Below, piece by piece: positions 21,867 through 32,496 of a stretch of 64,000 nucleotides of DNA (position 1 is its first letter; every line of letters starts with the position of its first letter). Made by a program: the position numbers and the translations under genes. The notes beneath the pieces are model-generated. The model did not search any database. It was not told where the DNA came from and saw only the letters and a program-made list of their open reading frames with translations. Origin of the DNA: Immersiella caudata (taxonomy: Eukaryota > Ascomycota > Sordariomycetes > Sordariales > Lasiosphaeriaceae); the NCBI GenBank assembly GCA_030512335.1, contig JAULSU010000008.1, forward strand, positions 62,001 through 126,000, written 5' to 3'.

Positions 21867-24800
21867 GCTAATTATAAAAATCAGCTTTATAAGGTAAAAA
21901 TAAGTGGTAATATCAGAGGCTAGAGGCCTATAGCCTAGGCCTTTTACTAGGGTGGTAACCTTTTGTTACCAGAGGTGTAGCGCCTGCTTTAAGTTATACA
22001 GGGATTTTTTAAGTAGTATAACTTAGTCTTTAAAAGGGTCTTAACTGAGCCTTTTTAGAAGGCTTAAAGCCTAAGGTCTACTAAGGCTAAAATCGTATAG
22101 GCTTTTAGGGATCTTTATATAGACCTGTAGGTTTAGGCTGGTGTTGAGGAAGGCCCTTATAAAATCGATTTGTTCGATTTTAAGGTTTAAAATCGCTATA
22201 AGGGTTAGTATAACCCTCTAGGTAAAAGGGGTAGTAATAGCTGTAAAAGTCTTTATAAAGTCGACACCTTATATCTGTTAGAATCCCCAAACCACTAATT
22301 AAGCCTTAAATTTAGTGGTGTTACCTTCTAAATCTTTCTTTTCCTTTAGTACCCAGCGGCTTATAATAGGCTTCTTTTTAGCCTTAGAGCGGCTGATAAA
22401 GTAAAAGGTCTTAGTTTCCAGCAGCTGCTGTAACTCCCTAAAGATACCCTTTAACCAGTGCCTTTTCTAAGGGTGTTTTAGGGCTTATTTAAGGGTTATA
22501 AGCCCTGAATTTTTTAAAGCCTTAGTCCTTTTAACCCTGTAGTACTCTTTAAAGGCAGTGTTAGTAAAGTAATTTACCAGATCACTGGTATTTATAAGGT
22601 CCTCCTCTACTCTTTTAAACTCTAGGTGTTAAGCTTTAGTGGCCTGGGGTAGTGGAATTTCCACTAAGTAACGCTATGGGTTCTTACTAGATTGCTGTCT
22701 AGTAGGCCCTGTGGGGGTAACTGTAGGTTAAGATATAAGTTGTTAAGTGGAGGGTGTAAGAGGTGTAGGGTACCCAGAAGGTTAAGGGTACTTAACAGTA
22801 GGCTGTGGAGAGGCCTCAGGGGATGTGTTTTCTCCTGGGGGCTTTAAAGGTTTTAAGAGCTCTGGGAGGTGCAGTGGGCTTTTAGGCGTTACAGGGCCTT
22901 CCAAGTGCCCCCCAGCGTTTTCGTACAGTTTTATAAAGCTGGTTTAAACAATACGGCGCTGATTAAGCCAAACTAAGTAGGTTTAGTGGCCTAAAATAGC
23001 CAGAAGGTGTCCTTTAATACCCCTTAGTGCTAGTTTTTCAACCGTAGTGTGTTTTTTAGGCGGTATAAGTACTAAACACTTAGAGCCTATAGCCCTGTAA
23101 TTTTAGAGATTAGGGGTGTGTAAGGCGCCTTTAAGGAGCAATTCGTCCTAAAATAGTTGGTAAGGGGTAAGCTCCTTTATTATATTAGCTAATCTGTTAA
23201 TTATTTTAACCACGGAGCCTATAACGTGCCCCTAGAGGGTAAGAGGAAACCCTAAAGCAATAAATACAGCCCTAAGCCTCTCTAAGATCACCCTTATAAC
23301 ACGTTTTATAAGCCTATTTTAGTTATAGGTGTAGGGGCTTAATTTACTAAAGCTAGTGCCGATTTTAGTAAGGTAGGGTAGTAATTACCTGATTTCCTTA
23401 CCCCTATCGTAATAAAAGTGGGCCAGATAGCGCCTGTAGGTGTTATATAGGCCTTTAAAGATGGATTTTATTACTGTAACTGCTTTATCCTTTAATTTTA
23501 ACAGTTTAAATAACTTATAGCGGGTTTTTCTATCCACTATAAGTAGCCTGTACAGCCTTCTATTCAGTGGCGTAGGCCGAATAATAAAGATATCCCCCTC
23601 TAATTAGTCTAAGGCGTGTGGAGGATCCTTTACAGGCTGTTTAAAAGGCCTTTAGAGGATTTTAGCGGCGTCACAGGTCTTACAGGCTAGGTTTTCAGGC
23701 CTTACCTTCTAAAAGTTAGGTATCCCTTTAGTAATTTAAGCTATCTTTTTTAAAAGGTCTAAGCCTATATGGCCCAGCCGTACGTGCTAGAGTCTGGTAG
23801 CCTGGATTAAGGCATCTAAAGGAGCCTTTTCGACTGCAGTAGGCTTTTTAGGCCCTATAACCCCCTCTGGTTTAAGGGCTACAGTTTAGTTATAACAGTA
23901 CTAAGTGGCCCTATAGGCCTGTAATTTAGGGCTGTAAGTGCTGTAAGGGCTACTGTGGCCCTTTACAGTGAAAAAGAAGCCGGATTTTCTGAAATTCAGC
24001 ACTGTAAGGAGAGTCTTCAAAGCTAAAAATAACCTCTCCTTTATCAGTGTTCCTCCAGAGGCATAAAGCCTGTGGCCACTTATAACGTTTAGTGGAAACC
24101 CTGGAATATAAAGCGTTTTATTTAGGGTTATAGGCTGATATTAGGCCTTACCTTTACTAAAGCCAGTGAAAAATTAGACTTTTACAGTGCTAATACCCTA
24201 GGGGCTTACGGGGCCCCCTCTGGTGCTAATAACACTAAGATTTCCAGGTGTAAAAAGCTCTGAAAATAGGGCTTTATTATTACAGATATGTACTGTAGAC
24301 CCTGTATTAAATAACCATTAGTTACTAAGGGGCCTGTGGTTAAAGGAGAGGGAGGTTTCAGGGCTTATAAGGGGTTCTTCAGGTTCCTCAGGCTCTAAAT
24401 CCCTATAAATAGTACTAATCTCTAGGTTATAGCCCACTGTAAACGATTTGTTTTTAATGGGTTAATAGTTGTTATTTTCTTCCTTAGAGTCAGTGTGTTT
24501 TTTAACATTAAAGGTGTTTTCCTTAGGCTTTAAAGATTTCTTTTCAGGCCTGTGTTACTTCTTTAAGCCCCTTAAAGCAGTACTTAAAGCAGAGGAATTT
24601 GTAGGGGCCTGTTTAGGCCCTGGGGTGTTATTTTTCTCCTGTTGGCCACCCTTAGCCTTACCACCCCTTTTCTTCTCTCTGTAACTAGCCTGTAATACAG
24701 AGAGGTTATATGTTAAAAAGGAGGTCAGACTCCTTATTTCAGTAAGTAAATCTTCCTGGAAATATAAGAGGTTTAGGTATGTAATACGCCCTTTAGTGGA

Positions 24801-25604
24801 AAAAAGCCACTGTTCTTTACGTAATAGGCCTTTAAAGCGCTTAACCCACTGGGGAAAATGGGGTTTTAGTATGTTAAAATAGTAATTTATTTAATTAATT
24901 TCCGCTATTTTAATTTATATCCCTTATAGCCGGCTTATAATAGTGTTAAAATTAGCGTTAAAATCCACTATAGTGGTGCTACTATTATACTATAGGCTGT
25001 AGAACTCCCTGTAAAGTTTATAGTGGAGGGTGGACTGCGCTGGAGAGTACTGGGCCTTTAGACGCTTATAAGCTGTTACAGGGTCTGTTTTAAAGGTTAT
25101 AGTAGATAAAGGTCCTTCTTTTAATGTATTACGCAGTGTAAAAAAAAGGGCAGCCTTTTATAGGTCACTTAAGTGGCCACTTACAGCCTCTGGATTTTCC
25201 AGAAATTCTGGAATTTACAAGGCTTAAAATTAGATAAAGATAGCTTAATACCACTATTAGTAATTCTTAGGCCCTAAAAGCCTCTGTTTTTTAATTAAGT
25301 AGAGGCTTTATTTTACTAGCTCTTTTACTGTAAGGCTGCTAAAATCAGCGCTTATAGTAAAGGGTTAAAAAGAGGTTAGTTGATTTTTAAAGGCGCCAGG
25401 GGCTTTAAAGACTGGTAAGGCTTTTAAAAGTTGTTATAAGGGCTATTACAGGGTTTATTTAACCTGTAAGAGGTTTAACACCTGTTGTAATTACCCTGAA
25501 AGGGTGTTGATTTGATTCTATAACCCCTGTATTATAAGGCCTGAATCTGATAACTAGCCTAAAATAAAGGGTTTAAGGGTTATATTAACGTCTTTTATAG
25601 TGGC

Positions 25605-25607
25605 CAT
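25605..25607 (-). other. Probable gag start codon of the inner copia element
   Basis: The ATG opens MATIKDVNITLKPFILG, then a TAG and a continuing helical gag-like frame (LSDSGLIIQGL, INTLSG). It lies 13 nt from the tRNA-like gene on the opposite strand. Confidence 0.5.
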
Positions 25608-25620
25608 TTTATTAAATTAA

Positions 25621-25738
25621 GCCTCTGTGGTATAGTGGTAACACACCTTAGGCTAATCGGCAGGACCACTTATCCGCTAAAGCGGGAGGGGTGGTTTTAC
25701 CTGTTAAGGAGCTGAGGGTTCGATTCCTTTTAAAGGTA
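25621..25738 (+). tRNA. tRNA-like gene or tRNA pseudogene inside the inner copia leader; anticodon not assignable
   Basis: It has a perfect A box (TGGTATAGTGG, 25628-25638) and perfect B box (GGTTCGATTCC, 25717-25727). The ends GCCTCTG and TAAAGGT pair as a 7-bp acceptor stem if two G-U pairs and one A-C mismatch are allowed; all deviations fit C-to-T/G-to-A change of an original CAGAGGC. A T stem (GAGGG/CCTTT) and an anticodon stem (CCTTA/TAAGG) can be drawn. Between the anticodon-stem halves lie about 58 nt with an internal hairpin (ACCAC...CCGC TAAA GCGG...GTGGT), an intron-like insert. Position 33 is not T in this fold, so the anticodon cannot be named. A T5 run at 25753-25757 would end Pol III transcription. 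Confidence 0.55.
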
Positions 25739-25752
25739 AGAATTCCACCACC

Positions 25753-25757
25753 TTTTT
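25753..25757 (+). terminator. Pol III type T5 terminator after the tRNA-like gene
   Basis: TTTTT sits 15 nt past the tRNA-like 3' end, in the loop of a CCACCAC...GTGGTGG inverted repeat. Confidence 0.45.
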
Positions 25758-25820
25758 AGTGGTGGAGGCCACTAAGCGGGCCTTATATAGGGGTAGCGCT
25801 AGGGTGTATAAAAGGCTCTT

Positions 25821-25934
25821 ACGGGGAGTAGGTTAGGTATTTTCCAGGTACCTGTTATACCTAACCGGGCCTCTGTAAAAGGTTTCCTACGGGGAGTAAG
25901 TTAGGTGTTATTTAATGTACTGTTTTGCCTAACT
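25821..25934. repeat. Two tandem stem-loop repeats in the inner copia leader
   Basis: ACGGGGAGTA(G/A)GTTAGGT occurs at 25821 and 25889. Each copy starts a hairpin: GTTAGGTAT/ATACCTAAC (25832-25840 with 25857-25865) and AGTTAGG/CCTAACT (25899-25905 with 25928-25934). This is the region where retroelements hold dimerisation and packaging signals; function is inference. Confidence 0.55.
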
Positions 25935-26057
25935 AACCTTCTGTACAGTAGTACAGAGGCCTAAAAGCAGTGCCTAAAGGCAGTGCTTTCCAGGGAGGAG
26001 AGTAGTAAAGTAAAGCAGTGTCCCAAAGCAGTACTGTACTACTCCAGGCTTATAACC

Positions 26058-26729
26058 TATTACTTTATAACACTCTACAGGCCTGTATTACAGCGCCTAA
26101 AAGCCTGTAGGAGCCTGTAGTACAGTGCTTTAATCAGGGGAAGAAATGCAAGTACAGTGCTCCAGAGAAGCGCTGTAAAGTACGATAGCAGAGCTTACTA
26201 AGGTGTTAAAAGAAGTAAACGAAGGCCTATACTACAAAGCCTAAAAGATAAGTTATAACAGACTATGCGCTGTAAAACAGAAGGTTTTAATAAACTTTGC
26301 ACTGTAATAATAACTGTGTTACTTATGAATTACTTGCTTTAGCAAGTAGTACTTAACTAAAGGAAGTAGATTGCTTACTTATAAGGAAAGCTAATTACAA
26401 GAGAGGAGATGGCTAGTTATAGGCTGTGGGAGCTCTGGAATAGAAATTCCAGAGCTTTTTACTACTAATACAATAATAAAATAGTATGGTGGAGGCTCTC
26501 CACAGGCCTCGTAATCACTGATGTGGCCTTAGAAGGTTGTGGAAGCCTGTGGGCTTCTAGAGCCTTCTGTGGCCCCCTGAAGGCCCTGAGGCCTTCTGGA
26601 TTCCAGAAGGTTCGAAGCCACATTGTGGCTAGTGGGTGTCTGCAGGTGCAGGGTACCCAGCGCCTTCCTCACTGGCAGGCCCTGTAAATACAGGGCCTCT
26701 TTAGCGCTCTCAGAGGCTAGAATTTAACA
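26058..26729 (-). repeat. 5' LTR of the inner copia element
   Basis: It is 672 bp, with the start mutated to TATTACTTTA (G-to-A) and the end TTTAACA. The sequence just inside (minus strand GGTTATAAGCCTGG) is where a primer binding site should be; it does not obviously match a tRNA 3' end. Confidence 0.9.
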
Positions 26730-26734
26730 ATATT

Positions 26735-27628
26735 TATTAAATTATACTTTTTTACTTTATTTAAGTGGTCCTTTTATTTCTCGATCCACTTTAATAACTT
26801 TTATTTATACCTTTTAATTAACTAAAAGTAGTTGTTATAAGTGTTACGTGTGTTATTTACTAGTTTCTTTATATAAGGGGTTATTAACCTTTTAAATACC
26901 TAGTATCTTTCCTTTATTAAGCCTTCTTTAAAGTGGTAAAATAACAATAGTTATATTAAGTTAAAAACTTAACGTTACAGCTTAGCTTTAATATTACTAA
27001 TCGCCTTTTATCTTTTATAATTAAAGTTATAAATCTTTTACGTGTTAAGGTAGTTTAATTAGTCCGTTTCAGCAAGATCTTTAGGTTTTATAAGCTTTAG
27101 TTCACTTATAGATTTATTATCGTTTTCTTCGTCGTTTATAATGTAATCGCCTTATATTATCGTTATAATAAAGGTTTTAGCGTTATAGGAGCTTGCTCCG
27201 GCCTGTTACCTTCTTTTCTTAGTAGGCCTCTTGCTTTACCTGCCTTTACCTTAGTTTAAAGTATCGTTTAATAAAGGATTATTTATCGGCGGAATTTGTA
27301 ATGTTTAATAAAAAACTCTAATATATAATCGTCGTGGCTCTCGGGGTTAATTCTCCTTACCTATTACGTACTTAAGGATTCTACCGCTTTTTACACGCGT
27401 TTAGAACGCTAGTGACTATATTAGCCAGTCGTCTGGGCCCTTATAATATACGTTCTACGTGGTTATAGCTATCTTACGCTTCTATAGAGCTTTCGTGGAG
27501 CGGGGGATCGGTCGGGGAGTTTTTAGTGCAAAAGCGGTGGATTTCGGATTAGAATTGGTGTGGTTTTAAAGCTCAGAAAGCGCCAAATTCGTCTTAAAAG
27601 GCTAGCTGTTGCAAATCAGACTGTTAAT
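26735..27628 (-). mobile_element. RIP-mutated 5' part (gag/leader) of the outer copia element
   Basis: AT-rich interior between the inner element and the 5' LTR. No readable ORF. Next to the LTR, the minus strand begins ATTAACAGTCTGATTTGC, the position of the primer binding site. Confidence 0.55.
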
Positions 27629-27772
27629 TGTCAGAATCCAGCACTTATGGGCCAATTATTATGATATTGTTTTATTATGTTGTTCTGTGGAAAAATCTGG
27701 AAATCTCTGGTCCCCTGACGAGGCTTGGTGCCAAGCCGGAACCCTCCGCAGGTTGGCCCACATAAGCTGACA
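27629..27772 (-). repeat. 5' LTR of the outer copia element
   Basis: It is 144 bp, TGTCAG...CTGACA, followed by the target duplication GTTGT at 27773-27777. Confidence 0.93.
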
Positions 27773-27777
27773 GTTGT

Positions 27778-28411
27778 CCCGTGTGCCTAACGGATCACGT
27801 GCAGAATGCAACCTGTCGGTCCGCAGTTCTGCCTTGCGTGAAATCTACGCACCTGGCTGACAGGTGACAGCCTATTCAACGCCTACTGCTGACCGGAATC
27901 ACTCGGCAAATTTGTGCAAGGGCAACAAACCTGGGTCTGTATTGTGCCTCAAGTTTAGATTACCTGGCTTTTCCTAGCGGCCAGACACAGCGGCGCAACA
28001 GACGTCCGATATGTGGAATGGCTCCGTTGGAAGCGGCTGGTCACCAAGTTGGAAAAGTGGAGCCCGGGAGTCGCCGGCTCGGTGTGGTCGCCCCACTTTG
28101 AACGGTGCGTGGGGGGCGCTCTGGTCCCTGAGGCTGGTGCAGCTGCTGGTGAACAAGATCGATCGATGCAGACTAACGGAGAAGACCTCCTGCCCAATGG
28201 ATTTTGAGAGAGTCAAGAAGACTCCCACGAGAATCAATCTCAATCGACCCCAGGACACTCAGGTGGGTATCACACATACCTTGTGTAGGGGGAGGCGAGC
28301 AACTTCTCCTACTATTGTCAGGACTCCAAGCAACAAACTTCCCCCCCTTTCTTGCAACGCTTAACATGGACTAACTTGACACCCTACCCAGGCAGATACC
28401 AACAGCCGGTG
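27778..28411. other. Intergenic region
   Basis: Return to normal GC. Short overlapping ORFs on both strands show no domain; none is called. Confidence 0.45.
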
Positions 28412-28687
28412 TCAGCAATCCCCCGGTTCGTGCCTCCCAACTTTACACGGGTCGGTCGTATCATTTCCACTGCTGTGGGTGTCGATCAGCGCTGCCATGT
28501 TCCGCTGGGGCCAAGACGCACCGGTCGCAAGTGTGGCAGCCTTGAAACCGTAGGGATTCCACCACCAGAGGTGTGACGGGCGGGGCCGGGAGTTGATCAC
28601 GATCTGGTCAAGAGGCGTAGCGCACACCTCACTCGGGGCGCCAGGCAGCATGCCGAGGAGAGCGGCAACGGTGGACCTAAGCTTCAT
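28412..28687 (-). CDS. Possible small secreted protein
   Basis: A 91-codon frame starts MKLRSTVAALLGMLPGAPS, which resembles a signal peptide, and continues to a Trp/Pro-rich segment (SHLWWWNPYGFKAATLATGA) and a C-terminal PGDC. I do not recognise a family. Introns are possible (a GTGAGG follows the signal-like segment), so the exact product is uncertain. It sits between the copia element and the PL7 gene, within a run of genes for secreted proteins. Confidence 0.35.
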   Translation of the reverse strand: MKLRSTVAALLGMLPGAPSEVCATPLDQIVINSRPRPSHLWWWNPYGFKAATLATGASWPQRNMAALIDTHSSGNDTTDPCKVGRHEPGDC

Positions 28688-29279
28688 GGTAGTGTTTCTT
28701 GGAGCTGCGATCTAAGAGGCTGAGTATTTTGCGAACAATACGGGAATGTATCTCGTGGGAACTTGAGATGTCGGATGTGTGGCTTACCATTGCGTTTTTC
28801 TTGCCCCCGAAGGCACAACGGAGAGTTGAGGTAACGTGATTCAGCGGCAAATGCAAGATAAAGGACACTATAAAAAGCGAATAGTGATTGACGCTGATTG
28901 AGTGGCAGTACTGACAGGCGGTGAAATGAAGGCTGTGTTGCGCAAGGGGGAAACGGCCTGCCTTGTGGAGGACTCGGAATGGTTGAAATAACAACCCAAG
29001 AGCTGTGTCCGGACACCACATCTCTTAAAGTGAGGCTGTCGGCAGAGGGGGGCGTGGTTACACAGTAGCGCCCTACAGATATGAGGGGCTTGATGCAAGC
29101 TTGGCAGTGCATTCGACAGACGCACGCGGAGCCAACCAACGACGATTGATCCTCTTCAATTCAGACCGTGGTTGAAAGTCAAAACCGGGAACAACATATA
29201 TTCAGGAAAGAGTTAGAGTGGCGCCGAAGCTCTGTTCCCTGCGGAGGAGCTACGATGTCCAGATGGCCGTGTATACAGC
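28688..29279. other. Intergenic region
   Basis: Promoter side of the small ORF and 3' flank of the PL7 gene. No gene is seen. Confidence 0.45.
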
Positions 29280-32200
29280 TCACCAGAAACAATTCCACTC
29301 TCCCTGCACAAACATTAAATCATCAGGCGCGCCACAGGGCCATAGGTGATTGTCCGGAGCCCACACGCAATTAGTGACGAAACGGCCGTGGTTCGTCAAC
29401 CACAAGCCATAACCACATCCTGCGGACAAGCAGAAGGGTTAGTATAGGTCCAAGGGCGGCAAATCTCGCCAGAGGCGAATCGAATGACATACCTTCAAGA
29501 GACCATCCGGGTATTCCGAGTGCGGAAAACCTAACTCCACACGGGTTCAAACTCTCTCCCGGCTCGGTAAGAGGTGTACCAAAACATTTGTTCGCATTGG
29601 ACGTACCCCAAGGCCAAACAAGAGAATAATACTCGATGCCAAAGGGGATAAACCGACGAGCCCTACCTCTCTTGCCAAAGGTCAAACCCCCCGAAGCGGG
29701 GATAGGAGGCAACGGAGCAGGCCCCTGGGGGTTTGTTGCTTCAGGCCATGTGATGCGGGCCGAGTTAAAGGTACCCGCGCCCCCGACGCAGGCGCCGGAG
29801 TTGGAAAGGGACGCCTCCCACGTCCCTGCGCTGCCGCCACAGTTGTCGTCGCGGAAGAGTTGGATTTTGACGTTGTTGCCGAAGAGGTTCTGACCCACGG
29901 CCATCTGCAGCGAGCGGGCGTCTTGTATGCGGAAACAGCCGGGGTAACCCGCCCGCGTTGTGTGGAAGATGCGGGGATGAGTGCAGCAGTCGGCGCCGCT
30001 GTAGATATGGAGACGCAGCATGATTCCGTGGTCAGCCGGGTCGGGCCGTCGACCATGGCACACCCCACCCGGGTTCGGCGCTGGAGCGCTGGGCTCGACG
30101 GGGAAGATGCGGAAGCTGCGCATCGCAACACCGGGCTGGCGACAAACGAGGTCGTTGGAAAGATTGGAGTCGTAGCGGTTGCCCGAGCATCCTGCGCCCG
30201 TGAAAGTCTGGATCTTGATGTTGCGGCCAAACATGTTTTGACCAACGCGTTGGGTGTATCCGTTGAACGGCCCGCTTGCGTCGTGACAGTCACCTAGCTG
30301 TCCGAGGCGAAAGCTCTGGAACATGTTGCAGCAGTTGGTACCGCCGCCGACCCTGTACAGCCCAATGGCCACCGTGTTTGGCGAGCTGTTGTCGGGGGCG
30401 ACCAGCGAGCAGCCTCCCGAGCCTCCGCCTGGTGCGGGCTGCTCGACGTTGTTCTCGGGCTCATAGACACGGAAGGACTTCCAAGTTCCTCCAGCATAGC
30501 AGGTGCCTTGGTTGGAGAGAGTGGTCGAGTGCTGCGAGCCCGTGCATCCGACGCCTGTGAAAGCTTGGATCCTCATGCCGCGGCCGAAAAGGTTTTGGCC
30601 AACGCGAAGCGTGTAGCCGGTGAAGTCGGTTGTGATGTCGCGGCAGACGTTAAAGTTGCCAATCTTGATGGCCTGGAAGCGGGAACAGCAGCGCCCGCCC
30701 GAGTGCAAGGCCAACGCCACCGTATTGTCCGAGTCGTTGTCTGGCAGGGTTAACGAGGCATCGCAGCCGGGGGAGCCGGAGTCGGGACCGCTGCCGCTGC
30801 CGCCGGAGCCCTCGCCTTCACCCTCGTGGATCTGAAAGGAGCGCCACGGGCCGCCTTCGAGGTAGCATCGAGGCTGGTTCGAGAGGTAAAGCGTCGTCTG
30901 CTGCTGGCTCGAGCACGCTTCGTCGGCGTAGAGCGAGACGTGGATGTTGCGGCCGAACATGTTGGCACCGACCGCCTGGCTGACGGCGGTGAATGCGTTG
31001 GTAGGCCGATGGCACGAGTTGAGCGTTCCCAGACGGAAAGTCTGAGCAGGCGTGTTGCAGCTGAAAAGCGAAGGAAAGCATCAATGTGGGGCCACGGGAG
31101 AAAATATCCATGCCCGCGAAGCGGTGAAGAGAGAAAGGAGGAAGGAGCGATTGATGGGAAAGAGGGGCACCTACCATGCTTGGGCTGCGTCGGCAAACAC
31201 ACTCAGTCCAACCGTGTTGTCCGACGTCAAGGTCGGCTGGCTCACTTGACAATCCGGCGCAGTGTCGCCGCCCGATGTCGCCGTCGCCGAGATCTGGTAG
31301 CTCTGCCACCAGGCACCGTCGAGAGCGTTGTTGAAGCACTGCGGGGTGTTGGTCAGCCTGGTAACGACTGGGTCGCCCTGGCAGTCGCGGTCGGCGTAGA
31401 GAAAGATGCGAATGTTGCGACCGAACATGTTGGATCCCACGTTTTGCACCATGCTGCGGAATGCCTGGTTGGCGTTGTGGCACGAGTTGAGCGTGCCCAG
31501 ACGCGTCGTCTGCGTCGGCGAGCAGCAGTGGCCGTCGTGGAACAGCTTGAGTCCAACTTGGTTCTGCGACGTCAACGTGTGCGGCGTGTCGTTGCAGTCG
31601 CCCGGCGGGACGCCCGGATGCGAATTGTTCCCAGGCGGCTGGAGCGTAACCATCAAATTGAAGGGGCCGATACCTTCGCGCGGGTCCTCTGCGCCGGGCG
31701 GCGGCCACGTCGGTGGCGGGACGGGCGTGATGGGCTGCGACGAGTGCAGCACGCGCAGGGCGAAAAAGTGGACGACGGACGGGTTCTCGCCCTGGAGGTA
31801 GTTGCCGGCCTTGAAGTAGCTGAGGGGCGCGTTGAGTGCGTAAGTGGTGATGGTGACCATGGCGCCGCCGTCGAGCCCGACAGAGAAGACATTGTTCTCG
31901 TACCGAATCTCATAGGAAAACCGCTGGCCGAGCGGAATGTTGCCGATGAAGTAGCGCACCTGGTTGCCGCCCTCGCGCGTTTGGGCCATGCCCCAGGTGA
32001 TGCGGCCGTTGTTGTCGTAGTACAGCTCGCCCACGGGCTTGGTCGAGATGGAGTCGTCGATTTTGATCTGGCCGATAACAGTCGACCCGCCAGCGGCAAT
32101 GACAGCTAGCGTGGCCGACAGTCGGTTGACGGCCTGCCACGGGTTCCAGCTGATGGGGTTGATCTCGCGCAGCTCGGTCCGGCAGTGTTGACTATTGGGA

Positions 32201-32496
32201 GTCGTGACGCATCCCGTCGAGGCCGGTGAGCCGGGCACACTCATTACCAGCGCGCCCGTCGTGGCATCAGTACGGAAGTACTGATTCTGAAAGCCACCGC
32301 ATCCCGCCAGTGCTGCCGGTTGCACCGTCTGCGGCGATCCGGGATTGCCAATCGGCAGCTGCAAATTCCACGGTTGGAGGTTGAAGTTGCCTCCCGGCGC
32401 GCATCCGGGATTTAACTGCCCATGCGCGCTCACGGCGAAGAGAATGAGAGAAATCGCAAGCATAGTTGCGCCGCTGGACGATGGGTCCCTAGACAT
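29280..32496 (-). CDS. Secreted PL7 polysaccharide (alginate/glucuronan) lyase fused to five tandem Cys-rich modules
   Basis: Exons 32496-31175, 31060-29493 and 29419-29280 give 1009 residues; introns are GTAGGT...TTCAG and GTATGT...CTAAC...GCAG. The start at 32496 puts a hydrophobic signal segment (MLAISLILFAVSAHG) near the N-terminus; the ATG at 32463 is an alternative. Residues 36-250 are a PL7 domain: RTELREI (106-112), GQIKI (142-146), SYFKAGNYLQG (226-236). The usual QIH reads QIK, so the catalytic His is a Lys here. Then come five modules of about 110 residues, each with a CC pair, a GxFxxC-type strand, an (N/Q)NxFGRNI-like core and a CxxG end, spaced by Gly/Pro/Ser linkers. A separate Cys/Trp-rich tail ends NCFW. 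It should act outside the cell on polyuronate; the modules probably bind something. Activity is in doubt because of the His change. Confidence 0.85.

Larger units (their letters stand above)
20196..26729 (-). mobile_element. Inner complete copia LTR retrotransposon nested in the outer one
   Basis: Two LTRs of exactly 672 bp (20196-20867 and 26058-26729) bound a 5.2 kb interior. The 5-bp duplication ATATT flanks it (20191-20195 and 26730-26734). The minus-strand purine tract AAAAAGGGGG abuts 20867, so the element points left. A copia RT reads on the minus strand around 21700-21900 (LIFIISYVDN, LIGP, LVKFFLGVQIERNRP, QKGYITKALRHF). Gag appears to start at 25607 on the minus strand. In-frame stops from transitions make it inactive, but it is less AT-rich than its host, so it is younger or less exposed to RIP. 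Confidence 0.93.
14905..27772 (-). mobile_element. Outer Ty1/copia LTR retrotransposon, RIP-mutated, carrying two nested insertions
   Basis: Identical-length 144-bp LTRs (14905-15048 and 27629-27772) start TGTCAG and end CTGACA. They are flanked by the 5-bp duplication GTTGT (14900-14904 and 27773-27777), so this was one insertion event. A purine tract on the minus strand (AGGGGGTGTG) abuts the LTR at 14905-15048, making that the 3' LTR and the element minus-stranded. Pol remnants agree: RNase H end at 15096-15551 and RT near 16392. Removing the solo LTR (16443-16932) and the inner element (20196-26729) with their target duplications leaves about 5.8 kb, a normal copia size. Most of the interior is too AT-rich and stop-filled to read. 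Confidence 0.93.

Noticed and set aside
24469..24684. Plus-strand ORF in the inner copia element
   Set aside because: It is opposite to the element's coding strand, rich in Phe/Leu from T-runs, and has no domain.
25621..25738. Reading the tRNA-like gene as tRNA-Leu (UAG)
   Set aside because: A CT-TAG-G loop can be placed, but then the anticodon stem does not pair, so no isotype is assigned.
20191..26734. Direct repeats of the inner element as a CRISPR or satellite array
   Set aside because: They are two 672-bp LTRs bounded by a target duplication, and no regular spacer pattern exists.
29682..30293. 203-codon minus-strand ORF
   Set aside because: Alternative frame of the PL7 modules; low-complexity Ala/Ser/Pro translation.
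30826..32109. 427-codon plus-strand ORF
   Set aside because: It lies antisense to the PL7 gene. It has no motif, and its openness follows from GC-rich third positions on the other strand.
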